64,000 nucleotides of DNA from Petunia secreta. Its lineage: Eukaryota > Streptophyta > Magnoliopsida > Solanales > Solanaceae. The translations under genes and the position numbers were made by a program. Below the pieces are notes generated by a model that was not told the DNA's origin, did not search any database, and saw nothing but the letters and a program-made list of their open reading frames with translations. Location: contig JARKIP010000033.1 in the NCBI GenBank assembly GCA_029990175.1, forward strand, positions 14,429,001 through 14,493,000, in the 5' to 3' direction. Each line of letters starts with the position of its first letter. The first letter of the stretch is position 1. Shown here piece by piece: positions 11,860-23,145 of the stretch.

Positions 11860-11999
11860 TTTTTTTATGTTTCTCCAGTCACTGCTTTGATGTTTATCTG
11901 CCTTTTGTTTCCCCTTTCTGGTATATATAAATATATCAGCTACATATTGCAATATGAGGTATACCATTGAAAAGGCAACAACATATTTGGGGGCTTAAT

Positions 12000-12255
12000 A
12001 TGGTGTTGAAAATCAGAAATTTCTCTCTGGTTTTCATGCCTTGTCTATAGCAAAATACTTGGCTCTTGCCATTAACCAGAAGAGGGTAACGTTGGAAGAT
12101 AAATATACGCCAACTTAGTGGTTAGGCACAAATCTTATTTGGAACAGAACAAAATAGCCTATATATGATGATTTGCAGCCTGATATAAATAACCGTTAAC
12201 CACCATATAGCTCCTACTTCCTAGGGAGTCATCTAATTAACTACCCATCACCCAG
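12000..12255 (+). pseudogene. decayed duplicate of the secreted peptide gene
   Basis: ATG at 12000 aligns with the ATG of the gene at 9771. A frameshift breaks the signal peptide. A second frame then gives IAKYLALAINQK, matching IATDLAFAINRK of the intact copy. A stop follows, then DDLQPDINN matching DDTQPDINN, then another stop. Nucleotide similarity fades by about 12255, where copia remnants begin. The copy has no continuous product. Confidence 0.75.
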
Positions 12256-12259
12256 AAAT

Positions 12260-12888
12260 ATGGTGATCTCTGTGAGATCAATCAATTCTTACCTACACAT
12301 ATTGAGTTAGAGCCTGGAATTGAACAATCTTTGTTAAAGAATAATTGAGAGGCAAGATTCAATGCAAACTGAAAATCTGAAAATCTAAAGACTTCTTGTG
12401 AAGTTGCAAGGCCATGTCACAAGTGCCTCATAAAAATCTGAAAATCCTTTTGACAGCTTGAAGATGGGGTTGTCTCGGCTAGTGTAAAAATTGAGAGGCA
12501 AGATTCAATGCAAACTGAATATCTGGACGTGTGAATGATAGATAATGGAGGCAACCAAGCATTTTGATGATATTCGGATGAATCAGTAAGCAAAGAAGAA
12601 GTGGAGAAATTCCAATCTAACTTGTTGTAAAGTGGAGTTAGAACGGGCTTGGATTGATCTAAGCCAATACGATGAAGAATATCAAGAATATATATACTTG
12701 CACTGAGAGAGAAGTAAACAGATGAATTCTGCACTAGTTCAACTCCAAGAAAGTAATGTAAAGGTCCCAAGTCTTTCATCGAAATTTAGACTTCATTGAA
12801 GATATAAAGTTGTTAATCAGGAAACTAGACGAACCAAAAATTGCAATATCATCGAGATACACCACCAGAACAAGAATATTCTTGTTGT
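12260..12888 (-). pseudogene. Ty1/copia reverse transcriptase, C-terminal part (piece 5 of split element)
   Basis: Minus strand. From high to low coordinates: LVVYLDDIAI, which carries the RT catalytic Asp pair; MKDLGPLHYFLGVEL at 12779; KPVLTPL; then, after a frameshift, a block around FTRPDIQFALNLASQF and AVKRIFRFL just before RNase H. RNase H and the 3' LTR are missing. The end is scrambled: a 36-bp segment is present twice, at 12343-12378 and 12488-12523, with one mismatch. The piece is separated from the rest of RT by D1. Confidence 0.8.
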
Positions 12889-14554
12889 TGATGTTGGGCT
12901 TATCTTGTTATCTTTTAGTATCAATTTCTTTAGAGTTTTAATGACTTTGAGTATGTAGTGAGTGATAATTATGCCCGACATTATGTGATTTTGAAGATTA
13001 CACTAATTATTTAAATATATGAAAATATGAGCATTTAGGAGTGAAGTTAAAGAAGTATTTGCACATGCCAAGAGGAGCTAAAAGACAACTATGGAGCAAT
13101 GAGCAAAGGAAAGCAAGACTCGTGAATAATGACTTAGTTGAGACAAAATATAAAGAATGGCATCAAATTGGACACTAAGAAAAATAAGAAACAATCCTCA
13201 TCTAAGATGGACAACAAAACATTTCACTGGGTGCCTTTCCCCTCCCTCCCCATAAGGAGTGGTTTTTCAAGTTTTCCCCCATTTAATAATATTTTAGCAA
13301 AATATCTTTGTGTTGGCACGGGGCCAAGACTTCAATGCACAAATTTGCAATTTTGTCTTTTAGGCAAAAGGTCAAGGGTAAGTGTTGTCTTGCCAACACT
13401 TCAAGTTATATGGAAAGAATACATGAAGAGATTAGAAGGGCCAAGTGTTGCCTTTTTCCAGCACTTACGACTAAGTGTTGGCAAGTGTTACCTTTTGTCA
13501 ACACTGCAGGGGCAAGTGTTGGCAAATAGAGAGGGGTCAAAGGGAAAGTCTTGGCCCCGTGCCAAGAGATTGATAGTGGTATTTCTGTCCAGAATTTTTT
13601 CATTAAACTTAATGGGGGAAGTTTTGCAAAACTCTGTTAAGCGCGGGCAAAAAGGCAAACAATTGCATATGCTGTCATATTTCTGCAAAAAGGCCGATAG
13701 AGAGGACTACTTTAATTGTATAAAAGGAAAAGACATCATTAATTGAGGGAGTTTGGAAACATTGAACTCTTGGTTACGTTTTGGACGTGGGAACAAAGGG
13801 AGGCAGCAGTTATGAGCTCTAAACTGATTATTCTTTCTTTTCTTTTCTTTAATCTAGTGCTTTTAGTCTAAAGTTGTGGGATTCTCTATGGTTGTTGATA
13901 TTCGAATGTTGATTTGATTTCATAAATTTATTATATTGGGTTATTAATTCATATCTTGCGCTTAATTATTTAATTGCTTGATCACCAATTGAATACTATC
14001 TACGAACCTAGGGTTGAACTTGAAAGTGAGAACCGTATGTTGCAATAGAATTGAATAGAGCGTGTTCCTGAACCTGCGCATGGGGGATTGGTTTCACGAT
14101 TATGATAGAAATATACCTAACAATTATACTTAGTCACTATATAGGAAAAATAAATGTGTTCTTGTTAATTCTAATTCCATAGATATATAGATGTTTAGGA
14201 TAGCTTGAATAGGTAAGCATGGTATTGAAAGAGTCTTGTGAATAATATTAACCCCGCGATTAGTAACCCAGATAAATTTATTTTGTCAGATTAACTGAAG
14301 AATTCAACAGGATTGGAAAGTTTTCATAATCCTAGACTATTATCACTTTTTGAATCTAAACTCAAGCTTTACTTGTTAATTGTGTTCTTAGTTTAATTAG
14401 CTAATTTTAGTTATAATATTCACAACTATCGTAATCTCTTGTCTAGACAATTAGGAATAGTATGAATTAGTTTATAGTTAATCAATAGTCCTCGTGGGAA
14501 CGATACTCTACTTATAACTTTATTACTTGATCAACCGTGTATAGTGCATTTGGA
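12889..14554 (+). mobile_element. solo-LTR-like element D1 inside copia RT (ends approximate)
   Basis: Interrupts copia RT between its HHDYSS block (right) and its NNKNILV block (left). It starts TGATGTTGGG like D2 (TGATGTTTGG at 60263) and shares with D2 the segments TCCTCGTGGGAACGATACTC, TTTATTACTTG and GTGCATTTGG near the right end, and TGAATACTATCTACG-like blocks inside. The right end seems trimmed compared with D2, and I could not find a clean target duplication. Length without the MITE is about 1.4 kb. Open frames at 13138-13746 and opposite strand lack any recognisable domain. Confidence 0.6.
13313..13565. mobile_element. 253-bp MITE/foldback element with 20-bp perfect TIRs
   Basis: TTGGCACGGGGCCAAGACTT at 13313-13332 is perfectly inverted at 13546-13565. 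The interior is built from repeated AAGTGTTGGCA / AACACTT motifs that can fold. No coding capacity. D2, the relative of the host LTR, has nothing like it, so it inserted into D1. Superfamily not assigned, since no clear target duplication is visible. Confidence 0.6.
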
Positions 14555-16006
14555 GCTATAGTCGTGATGAAAGACAAACATACTATGATCAGATACGCAT
14601 GATTCAATTTACATACATAACTAGGATAATCTAGATTTTTAAAACCCTTTGGCTTCCACTTATTATATGTCTCAAATAAATTACCATGCAGCAAAGTGCT
14701 AGAGACGTCTAATTGATGCACAGACCAATTCCGTCGTTATGCTAAAAAGAGCACAAGATGAACTGTGCTCAATCTCACAACTGGAGCAAAAGTCTCGAAA
14801 TAATCAATTTCAGGTTGTTGAAAAAGCCTTTCAGTAACCAATCTTGCCTTAAATCTGTCCACATAAACCATTAGTGCAGTACTTAATATGATATACTCAT
14901 TTACTTCCAATTAAATTGGCATAAGAAGGGGTGGAACTAAGATCCATGTATTATTCTTGACAAGAGCATCAAACTCTTCGCTTATAGCTCCCAACTGACG
15001 TGCATCTTTTGATGTCTGAGTATGGGAAGTTGGTTCTGGACGATTAGGACAAGTGACAGATAAGGAGGTAAGAATGTGAGGCTTTAAAGAGCATGTCTTC
15101 GATCTAGTTACCGTGGGATGAGTTGGCAACTGATTACTATTAGAAGAATTAGATCAGGGATGTAAAAAAAAAAGAGGAAATAGGTGATCGAATGGAAGGT
15201 GAGGAGCGTTGAAAAATTAAAGGAATAGAAGATGATGGAGAAATTGTAGAAGAGTGAATAACTGGTTCAGATGAACTAGGCGATGGAAGTTGCATAGATG
15301 AGTTAATGACTAAGTATATCATAGGAGTTCTATTACAGATAACATGCACACGAGAAAGTAAAGGACATGTAGAATTAAAAGGACTCTTAGAGAAATAAGG
15401 TTTGCCATAGATACACTTTTCCAAAGATGAGTTAGCTACATGAAGAAAAGGTAGTTGAATTAGTGAAGGGAGTCTTGCAGGTACTAACATTGCTAGATGT
15501 GGGGGGATTATATAAGTGATTAGGATAACTCATTAACTTTGAATAATGGGGGATAAATAGTTAAAATTCAACATTGAACCTAAACTATTCGGGTGTTTTC
15601 AACAAATTGTGCATGCATAGAGATGATGATTTTGTTAGTAATCAGATCAAGACCTTTGAACCCCTTGTGGCGATCATAACTTCCTAAAAATAGGCATGGG
15701 CTGGAATGAGAGTGGAACATATTTGTATGATCATGTGCTATGAAAGAATAACATAAATACCCAAAAACCTGTATAATATTATAGTCTAGGATGGAACCAT
15801 AAAGTACTTCAAAGGTGGTTTAAACTTTAAAATGTGAAGAGTAATATTGAATAAATAGGCATCAGCCAACAGAATGGCATAGATGTCTGAAAAATGAGGC
15901 AACGAATAATATTTGCAACATGTCTATGTTTACGTTCGGCCCGACCACTTTGAGCTGATGAGTAAGGACATGAAAATCGATAAATTACGCCATATTGTTT
16001 AAAGAA
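14555..16006 (-). pseudogene. Ty1/copia integrase C-terminal part to RT N-terminal part (piece 4)
   Basis: Minus strand, high to low: FKQYGVIYRFSCPYSS, then SGRAERKHRHV (integrase core end, 16006-15900); an S-P-C-L-F-L-G-like spacer near 15700; a Ser/Pro-rich linker (15490-15150); TWILVP and EFDALVKN (14911-15129) at the start of RT; RFKARLV and ETFAPVV blocks near 14800; HQLDVSSTLLHGN and VCKLNHAY (14721-14600); then SDHSMFVFHHDYSS after an internal deletion. Many stops and frameshifts, so it is a fossil. Confidence 0.85.
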
Positions 16007-17233
16007 GGCGGAATAGGTTGGCAACTACCTAAACTTGGTTCAAAAAGTCACTCAGCTATCTTAACCCGGCCTTGTACCTTTTGGCTACCTCAACCTATTC
16101 TAATTTGTGTCGTTTGAACACAAAATGCTGACATGGCATAAAAAGTGATTCTCTCTTCTCATGTGCGCGTGAGGATTTAAAAGAATTTGATTTTTTTTTA
16201 TCTTTTTAACAAAAAGAATATGTTTCCAAATACTACTATAGACACCATCCCTACCACCACTGCTCCGCCAACTCTACCACAAAAATATTATCTAGCAACC
16301 ATAAAAACAACATCCATAGCATAATGTATTAAGTATAAGTAAGATGAACGAAATTTAAAAATAATAAATTTCAAAATAAAAAGAAAAAATACAAAATTGC
16401 TATGTTTGCAAGTTACAAAGCTTGTAAATTTTGTATAGTCAAATACTACGTAGTCAAGAAAATTCGGGGTTTTTTTTTTTTTTGTTCCTTCTTCTTATTT
16501 TATTTGTTTATTTATTTCGCAAGTACTGATTTCATTATTTTAAAAGTAAGTATAGAAATTGACAAATTGGATTTCTTATTTTTACTTTACATAACATTTA
16601 AGATTTAACTTTGTGTGTGCAAATTAATGTTCAGAAGCATAATATATATTGATAAAAACAATAATTTTTGAATATAAAAATAAATAATCATGTTATTACA
16701 AAACAATAAAACATAAAATTGTCAATGCTTCTACAGAGCAGCAATGGAGAGAACAAGAGAAGTCAGATCAAATCACCGAGAAAGGGGAAAGAGAACGAAA
16801 CTCCAAAATCAGATGAAGGCGTCGGAGCCAATTCTTATGCTGAAGCCACGGCTGAGAAAGCTGCAACAATAAAAGCCACCAAAAATACATTCAAAATGCT
16901 TGTAATTTGTGTCATTATTGTTGATGAAGAAACTTTGAAGTTCGAAGAAATGGAGAGGAGATTAGCGCTTTCTGGTTGATGAATTTATTTCTTTTTTTTA
17001 AAAGCCTTTTATTTGAATTATAGTCAAACGCCATGTACCCTTATTTTATTTGATGGTTCTTCCATGTCAAAGCACGTGAGACCATCACACTTCGTTTTAG
17101 TTGCTGGATAGTCAAATTGTGCACAGATGACACAAATTCCAATGGGTCGAGGTAGCCAAAAGGTACAAGGCAGGGTTAAGGTAGCCAAGTGACTTTTAGT
17201 GCCAAGTTTAGGTAGCTGCCAACCTATTCCGCC
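16007..17233. mobile_element. Mutator-like non-autonomous element, 1227 bp
   Basis: Terminal inverted repeats of roughly 120 bp: GGCGGAATAGGTTGGCA at 16007 matches the reverse complement starting at 17233, and similarity (about 85% by eye) continues through CTTAACCC and CCTTGTACCTTTTGGC blocks. Flanks are TTTAAAGAA (15998-16006) and TTTAAAGAG (17234-17242), a 9-bp duplication with one mismatch as expected for Mutator-like elements. Removing the element with one duplication restores the copia integrase frame. No transposase is seen. The interior is AT-rich apart from an 85-codon ORF (16725-16979), so it could be a Pack-MULE. Confidence 0.88.
16725..16979 (+). CDS. 84-aa ORF inside the Mutator-like element (possible captured gene fragment)
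   Basis: ATG at 16725, TGA at 16977-16979. The product begins with a Lys/Ser-rich hydrophilic part (KRSQIKSPRKGKENETPKS), has an Ala/Thr-rich stretch (ANSYAEATAEKAATIKATKN), and ends EEMERRLALSG. It is less AT-rich than the surrounding element. No family recognised. Expression is unknown; it may be a captured exon fragment. Confidence 0.3.
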   Translation: MLLQSSNGENKRSQIKSPRKGKENETPKSDEGVGANSYAEATAEKAATIKATKNTFKMLVICVIIVDEETLKFEEMERRLALSG

Positions 17234-17380
17234 TTTAAAGAGATAATTAAAAATTTTATTATCATACTCTTCTCCATTAACTGATTGAAAGAAAGTAATT
17301 ATGGCACTGAAAATATTGGCAGTCGTTACGTGAAATTCTTTGAATTTAGCAAATGTTTTGGATTTGTCATGCATCAAATA
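17234..17380 (-). pseudogene. Ty1/copia integrase core, middle fragment (piece 3)
   Basis: Between the Mutator-like element and the TRIM. Minus strand reads LMHDKSKTFAKFKEFH and NGEEYDNKIFNYLF, i.e. the integrase core around its second catalytic Asp (here the usual D-N-G is V-N-G). It joins in frame to the fragment at 55427 on one side and to the fragment ending at 16006 on the other once the insertions are subtracted. Confidence 0.9.
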
Positions 17381-17462
17381 TGTTGAGAAAGTAATTAAAT
17401 AAATAAAATGTACCACATCTGCCAGCTTAAGCTTATAAATGAGATAATCACACAATTCAACA
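17381..17462 (+). repeat. TRIM 5' LTR (82 bp)
   Basis: TG...CA ends with TGTTGA / TCAACA short inverted termini. Pairs with 55345-55426. Confidence 0.9.
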
Positions 17463-17476
17463 TAGTATCAAAGCAA
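17463..17476 (+). promoter_or_regulatory. TRIM primer-binding site
   Basis: TAGTATCAAAGCAA directly after the LTR resembles the TGGTATCAGAGC complement of initiator tRNA-Met with two changes. Confidence 0.75.
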
Positions 17477-18046
17477 GCAAAGGTACTTGTAATTACCCTA
17501 CCCTCTAACTTCAAGATTTAGAGCTATGTTTGACGTGTCGAAACTTCAAGTTGCTTCGCTATTGTGATTATAACTCGTATGCGAAATTTGAGGTCATTCA
17601 GAGGTCGTTTTGTTGAGTTTGAATTGAATGTTCGGTAAGATTCATTTTTTACTAGAAAATAAACTATAGTATCATGTAGAGCAAAAAGCTCCATTGGATG
17701 ATCTAGTAGCTTTACATGATTATTTATGGCTAGTAGAAACTTTCAGAAATGATTCATAGTCCCTAGGGGAAACCTTAGATCCGATACAAGTTGGAAGCTT
17801 CGCGAGCGTCTAATGTTTCTAGTGAACGCACACATAATCTAATTCTAAATAAAAATAGCATTTAATCTATACATATTCTAGAAAAGGTCATAAGATATTT
17901 TTAGCCCTTTGAATCTAGTTTCCAGGAAATCAAACCATTTGTCAATCGGAGTTATGTACAAAAAGTTATAAGTATTTTACTGAATGCTGTCCAATAAAGT
18001 ATACTCTGAACAACCTATGGTACAATTTACTGATGCAGCCGAGCTG

Positions 18047-18056
18047 CTATAAATAG
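18047..18056 (+). promoter_or_regulatory. TATA box of A LTR1
   Basis: CTATAAATAG within the LTR, probable U3 promoter. LTR3 lacks this stretch through a deletion of about 22 bp (near 43756). Confidence 0.6.
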
Positions 18057-19276
18057 AAAAACGAGCAACCTCTTTATTTGGGAAATTTTGAGTTGGGGTT
18101 TCCTTCTAGAATTCAAGATTAAGCTTGAAACTTTGTCTACTAACTAAGGTGAGTTCTATATGGTGTTTTGACTTTATTTTACTCATTAAACATGGATTAT
18201 AACATCATTCATCTTTCCAATTAAAACATTATTGGTTGAAGCTTCTAAATAGTACAAAGCTCAAGTATTGATTTTTTAAGAAAAAGTTTCAAGAAGGTAA
18301 TTCCATCAACTCAAGCTTATTTCTCATGAGCATTTGATGAGATTTTAGTATTCCATTCAAGTTATTTTGGTTGGAAGTGTGAATTATGAAATCCTAGTAT
18401 ATGGATTTAATAGTGTTCTTGGGAAAAAGAAGAATATGAATAGTGTTGATTGGTGGTGTTGTATGTGAACTTAAGAGACCTTAATTTGGGGATTTGGAGA
18501 TGTTATGAGAGCGTGATTGACTCAATTTTTGTATGTATGAACTCGTTGAGTAATGGGTCATCAGAATTTCGACTCGAATTCAAAATCTAAGGGGTTGACC
18601 CGTTGGTTGACTTTTATCGATTTTCATAGATTTTGTCCAAAAGCCTTGGGCTTTGGTCCCCTAGCGTATTTTGACGTCTAGATTCATATTTTGAATAGTT
18701 TGGAGCAACTGGAAGTGGTTTTATGGACTTTGGATTTGGATTAGTCGTTGATGTTTCGCCGGATGTGAGGTAAGGGAGACTTGAACTTCTACTTGCTTGG
18801 TTTTCTGTATAAGCATAATATGTATCTCTCCAAAACTATTTTTTTATGGTATCCAAAGGTTTAAGCTATTGAATATGAGCTCACTAGTTGAAGTAACGTT
18901 GGGGTGTTGTGATGCATTATCTACGCAATAATTATGATACATTATGGCGGTCTAATTTGAGATACTTGGAATATCGAAAGTATGACTTGCATTTAATTAG
19001 GTAAAGAGAACACAGCCATATTGCGACAGTGATCCTTTTATGAAAGTACTGTTATCACTTTGCGAAGCTTAGAATTTATTTAGTCAAGATATCTTATTAT
19101 GATCTACAATATTTTGATTAATATCGTGTATGGCATCAGAATATGCCTATTTTGGCGTGCATTGGCCGAGTTATATTACTATCCATTTGATGTGGAGTTA
19201 TGTTTTGGACGATATTTATTTTATGTTTGCATTATCCCTTAGTTGATACTATTTCCTTATTGGTATCCAGATCATT

Positions 19277-19485
19277 GGGCCACTGGTCTAGCCAATTATG
19301 GTGAGGGCCTATATTGTTGAGTTGATATAACCACTGGTCTAGTCTATTATGGTGAGGGCTTATGCTACTAAGTTGATATAGCCACTGGTCAAGCCTATTT
19401 ATGGTGAGGACCTATTCTACTGAGTTGATATAGCCACTGGTCTAGCCTTTTTATGGTGGGCCCTATGCTACCGAGTTGGTTTGTT
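19277..19485 (+). repeat. ~51-bp tandem repeat in A LTR1, 4 units
   Basis: Unit core: GCCACTGGTCTAGCC, TATGGTGAGGGC and GAGTTGATATA. Matching arrays: LTR2 30021-30222 (4 units), LTR3 48993-49140 (3), LTR4 54457-54602 (3). Confidence 0.8.
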
Positions 19486-20099
19486 ATTATGGTTGAGTTG
19501 AGATCCCTTGGTTTATATTTCGGTTGAGCTAGGTTCTCATTATATCTCTGATTGACTTTATAACTGTAGTGAAGAAGATCTATCCTATCTTTGGACTATT
19601 GCACAGATTTATCTATATATTATTTATTAGATTAACTTTGAAAATGGTAAGCACATGAGGGCTCGTCGAGGATCTTACTGGATCAGGGTGACTCACTCCT
19701 CATAGTTTCTGTGTGCAGGTTCATTAGTTGAGGCACTTCTGTAGTTCTTGGTTCCGATCGTGATTATCTTCCAGCATTGTACACGGATGTTGCCGCATAG
19801 TTCATGGTAGTGTCTAGTCCTTATGATATTTTATTTGGGTTTGAACCCATTGTCATATATCTTACACTCGTAGATGCTCCATGATTAGCTGTTGGATTTT
19901 GGGTTGGTATAAACTATTTTATTATTTAATTCAATTAGTAGATTTAGGATATTATTAATGGTTTCATTTAATATTGCGCTTAACTTTTCCTTGTGCGGTT
20001 TTCTTTAGAAACCTTGATTTATTTAAATTAAACTTAACTGAGAAGTTTTTTATGAATTGGTTCGCCTAAGGGTAGAAGCTCTTAAGTGCCATCACGTAC

Positions 20100-21060
20100 T
20101 CAAGAGGAAGCTATTTGTTAAGACACTTACAGGGTCAGCATTGATTTGGTACATAGGGCAAGGCACAAGCAAATGGACTTCTTGGAGTGACATGGTCGAA
20201 GCCTTTATTAACCGATTTAAATCCTATGGCGACCACCGTACATGCAATATCTTGTTGAAAAGGAAAAATGTTATAGGATCAATTTCTAAAATGGTCTTAG
20301 GTGACCATTTGACTGAAGCACAACCTAAGGATGCGCACGATGTAAAGAAAGGGAAAGCTATCATTACCGAAACCCAAAACCTTACCCCCACTATCTCTCA
20401 ATATTCAAGCTATCATTCCTTTTCATGAACCACCTATTGTTATATTTGAGAAACTTAAGTCTATCGGGATGTTGCAGCACCAACGTGGAGAACTCTTTAC
20501 CCCACTACCACCTCACTTTGATTCAACCAAACATTGTGCATTTCATTCCAACATACCAGGTCATGACACCAATGAATGCACCACTCTAAGAAAGAAGATT
20601 TAGAGTTTAGTGGAAAGTGGCAAGATAGTCGAAATGCCTAAGGGAAACCTCAACTTTTGTGGTGCCAACCTCTAACCTTTATGCCAACAGTTGAAGTTTC
20701 CTCACAGTCAGTTAACCCAAATTCTTATCAGAAGTCAACAAATAGAACTAAGAGTTCCTCTCTTGATGCTCCTCGCAAGTTCACTCCCATTGGTGGATCA
20801 TATACAAGTTTGTACGAAAGGTTGAAAGATGCAGGGATAGTGCACCCTATTGAAAGGAAAATTTAAAAGGAACTCTCGAAAGCATATATGAAAAAATCAT
20901 GTGTTTACCATTCAGGCATGCTGGGGCACATATTGAGAAGTGTTTTGCTTTTAAAGAGAAGATTGAAGAGTTGATTAAGTCCGGGCAAATGAAAATTGAA
21001 AATGCTAATGACGAAATTGCAGATGACCAGGTCAAAGAGGCAGCAGTTTAACGGACATCT
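20100..21060 (+). pseudogene. Ogre/Tat gag remnant, unit 1 (truncated at start)
   Basis: Starts abruptly within gag: KLFVKTLTGSALIWYI, KWTSWSDMVEAFINRFK. Later frames show CAFHSNIPGHDTNEC near 20535 (zinc-knuckle-like), RKFTPIGGSYTSLYERLKDAG near 20780 and a second CVYHSGMLGH motif near 20900. Several stops. It is followed at 21201 by GGATACGTAGGCA, a hallmark of the segment after gag in Solanaceae Ogre-type elements. No protease or pol. Confidence 0.75.
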
Positions 21061-21845
21061 GAGTACAAGAAGTGACCTTTTCAAATTGCATTATCTTTGG
21101 AGACATTTGTTTTACTTCCTAGCAAGCCTTGTGGCACATATTATTAAGATTTCCTCTTTATGTACTATTAACTACGCTTGACCTGATTCCTATCAGTAGC
21201 AGGATACGTAGGCATCTCAAACCGGGTTCGGTCCCTTTATAATGAAAAAATTATTTTGCCCAATAAGAAAAGTTGGTGCAAATTTTGAAATACAGCAGTT
21301 GGTTGACAAGTGTGAAAAGACATGGATGAATATCTTTTCAAGAGTACACAGGCATCACGACAGACAAATTTGTAAAGGAAACGGTGATCGCAACCAAGTC
21401 TTTGGTGTTTGAAAAGAGCCGACCTCCCTTTTGGTCACCTAAAGTCCAACCTTTTCCTTGACCTCGCACAATTTATCGTGACATCCTTATCAATATTTCA
21501 TCAACCAAAATCTTTTTCTTGACTGCTACATAAAGTACTCAAGCAATACTTTATAATATCTATAGCATTTATCATTGTGTCTAATTTAAGCATTAGTCTA
21601 TCGTCTGCCTTCTAGGAATCATCTTAGCTGCATATCTGGCCTTTATGTGCTATTTTGTTTCAAAGTTTATAATATACTAACTTTGTTTTGCATATTTTGT
21701 CATTTTGTTAAAGGTTGCCTAGTATTGAACACCGAAATTGGCAAAGAATCTGCATTAAGAAGAAGTCGAAATAACAAGCAAAGTTGAAACATTCACCTCT
21801 GGAACAAAGTCCTCTGAATACCAGACATATGATACCGAGAGAATT
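21061..21845 (+). other. Ogre-type non-coding segment between gag units
   Basis: No ORF. Carries the CCTGATTCCTATCAG and GGATACGTAGGCAT signature at 21183-21215. Confidence 0.5.
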
Positions 21846-23145
21846 GTGACACAACAAGATATTTCAAACAAATTGGGAAATTCTGATTCTACTATGCAAG
21901 TTGTGGTGAGGGACAAGCAGAATCAGCTGGCAGTATACCCACATAAGAGGAACAAAAAAGAAATCCAACCAAATGAACATGAAGTTTTAAATGAAAAGCT
22001 CCATAATTTGGAAATGGTCATAAAAGAAGAGATGAGTTTAAGAAAAATTCAAAGTTTGAGGTATAAGGATTTGTGTCTACATCCATATGTTGAGCTACCG
22101 CATGGATACAAAATTCCAAAATTTAGCACTTTCGACGTAAAAGGAAATCCCTTCTATCATTTGAAAGACTACTGCAGTAGATTAATTGGAATCGGACACA
22201 ACGATGCTATGAGAATGCAATTGTTCATTCAAACTTTATCTGGGTTGGCACTCACTTGGTACACCAAGCAAGATTTTAGCAAATGGTATACTTGGGAAGA
22301 TATGGCCCAAAATTTTGTTGAGCAATACAAGTTCAACATCCGAAAGGATCCGCACCTATATGAGATGTACAAAGTTCAAAGAATGAAACACGAGTCTTTT
22401 GAAGAATATGCTACCCGATGGAGAATTGAAGCTTGAAAAATACACCCTCTTTTACCGGAGGAAGAGTTAGTTTCAACATTTATTCAGATCCAAGAAGGGA
22501 TTTACTACGAGAAATTACTTAGCGTTCAGGCACACGACTTCCCTAGTCTGATTCAAGTAATAAGGAAATTTGAAATTGGCATTCAAGAGGGGAAAATCAT
22601 TGGCAATTCAATTGTGCACTAAGTTAATCAACAATTTCAACCCGAGGAACTTGAGAATTTGCAAGGTAACGAAGAGGACAACACATTAGCCGCCATGACT
22701 GGGCACCGACCACCATACAACCAGAATCAACAGAATCTACAATATCATGTTACTTCTGACTTACATAGTAGACAACCTCCCCACTATCATGGTTTACAAC
22801 AACAACCTTATAAGGCTCAACGTAATTTGCACCAGACAAAAAGGATGAAGCCTCGCATATTTACTCCTTTAGCTGAATCTTTGACAAGCATATTTGAAAG
22901 ACTAAGGGATCAAGGTATATTGCAACTGAGAAATGGATGGGTCCCTCGTTCGAATTTTGATCCATCAAAGACTTCTGCATATCATTCGAACATTCAAGGT
23001 CATGACGCTTAAGAATCTCCGACACTAAAGCACAAAATTTAGAATTTGATCGAAAAAGGCAAGAAAATGGTACAACAAGAATCACCAAATGACAATTACG
23101 ACTCTCAAGCTGCAAGTACAGTCTATGTTCAAGGAAATCTATCAA
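21846..23145 (+). pseudogene. Ogre/Tat gag remnant, unit 2
   Basis: Open frame 21846-22436 with a coiled N-terminus (LNEKLHNLEMVIKEEMSLRK) and the gag block LPHGYKIPKFSTFDVKGNP, DAMRMQLFIQTLSGLALTWY, and EYATRWRIEA before a TGA at 22434. Reading continues in pieces: LTSIFERLRDQGIL at about 22875 and YHSNIQGHDA at 22980, matching the parts seen in unit 1. A diverged copy of the post-gag signature is at 23294-23310. Gag would form the capsid. Without protease and pol it is a fossil. Two gag units in tandem are unusual and suggest internal duplication. Confidence 0.78.

Larger units (their letters stand above)
17488..20099 (+). repeat. A LTR1 (5' end of array; last ~35 bp missing)
   Basis: Uninterrupted copy carrying the empty target site GAGTTGGGGTTTCC near 18085-18098 where the other three A LTRs carry B. 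TATA box at 18047. It stops at CATCACGTACTC and is joined directly to Ogre gag sequence, so the end of the LTR and everything up to mid-gag were deleted. Confidence 0.85.

Noticed and set aside
13138..13746. 202-residue plus-strand frame inside D1
   Set aside because: It spans the MITE and has no recognisable domain. The related D2 does not keep it.
12889..14554. Helitron interpretation of D1
   Set aside because: No TC start, CTRR end or A/T insertion found; TG...CA ends with a 5-bp duplication in the relative D2 support an LTR.
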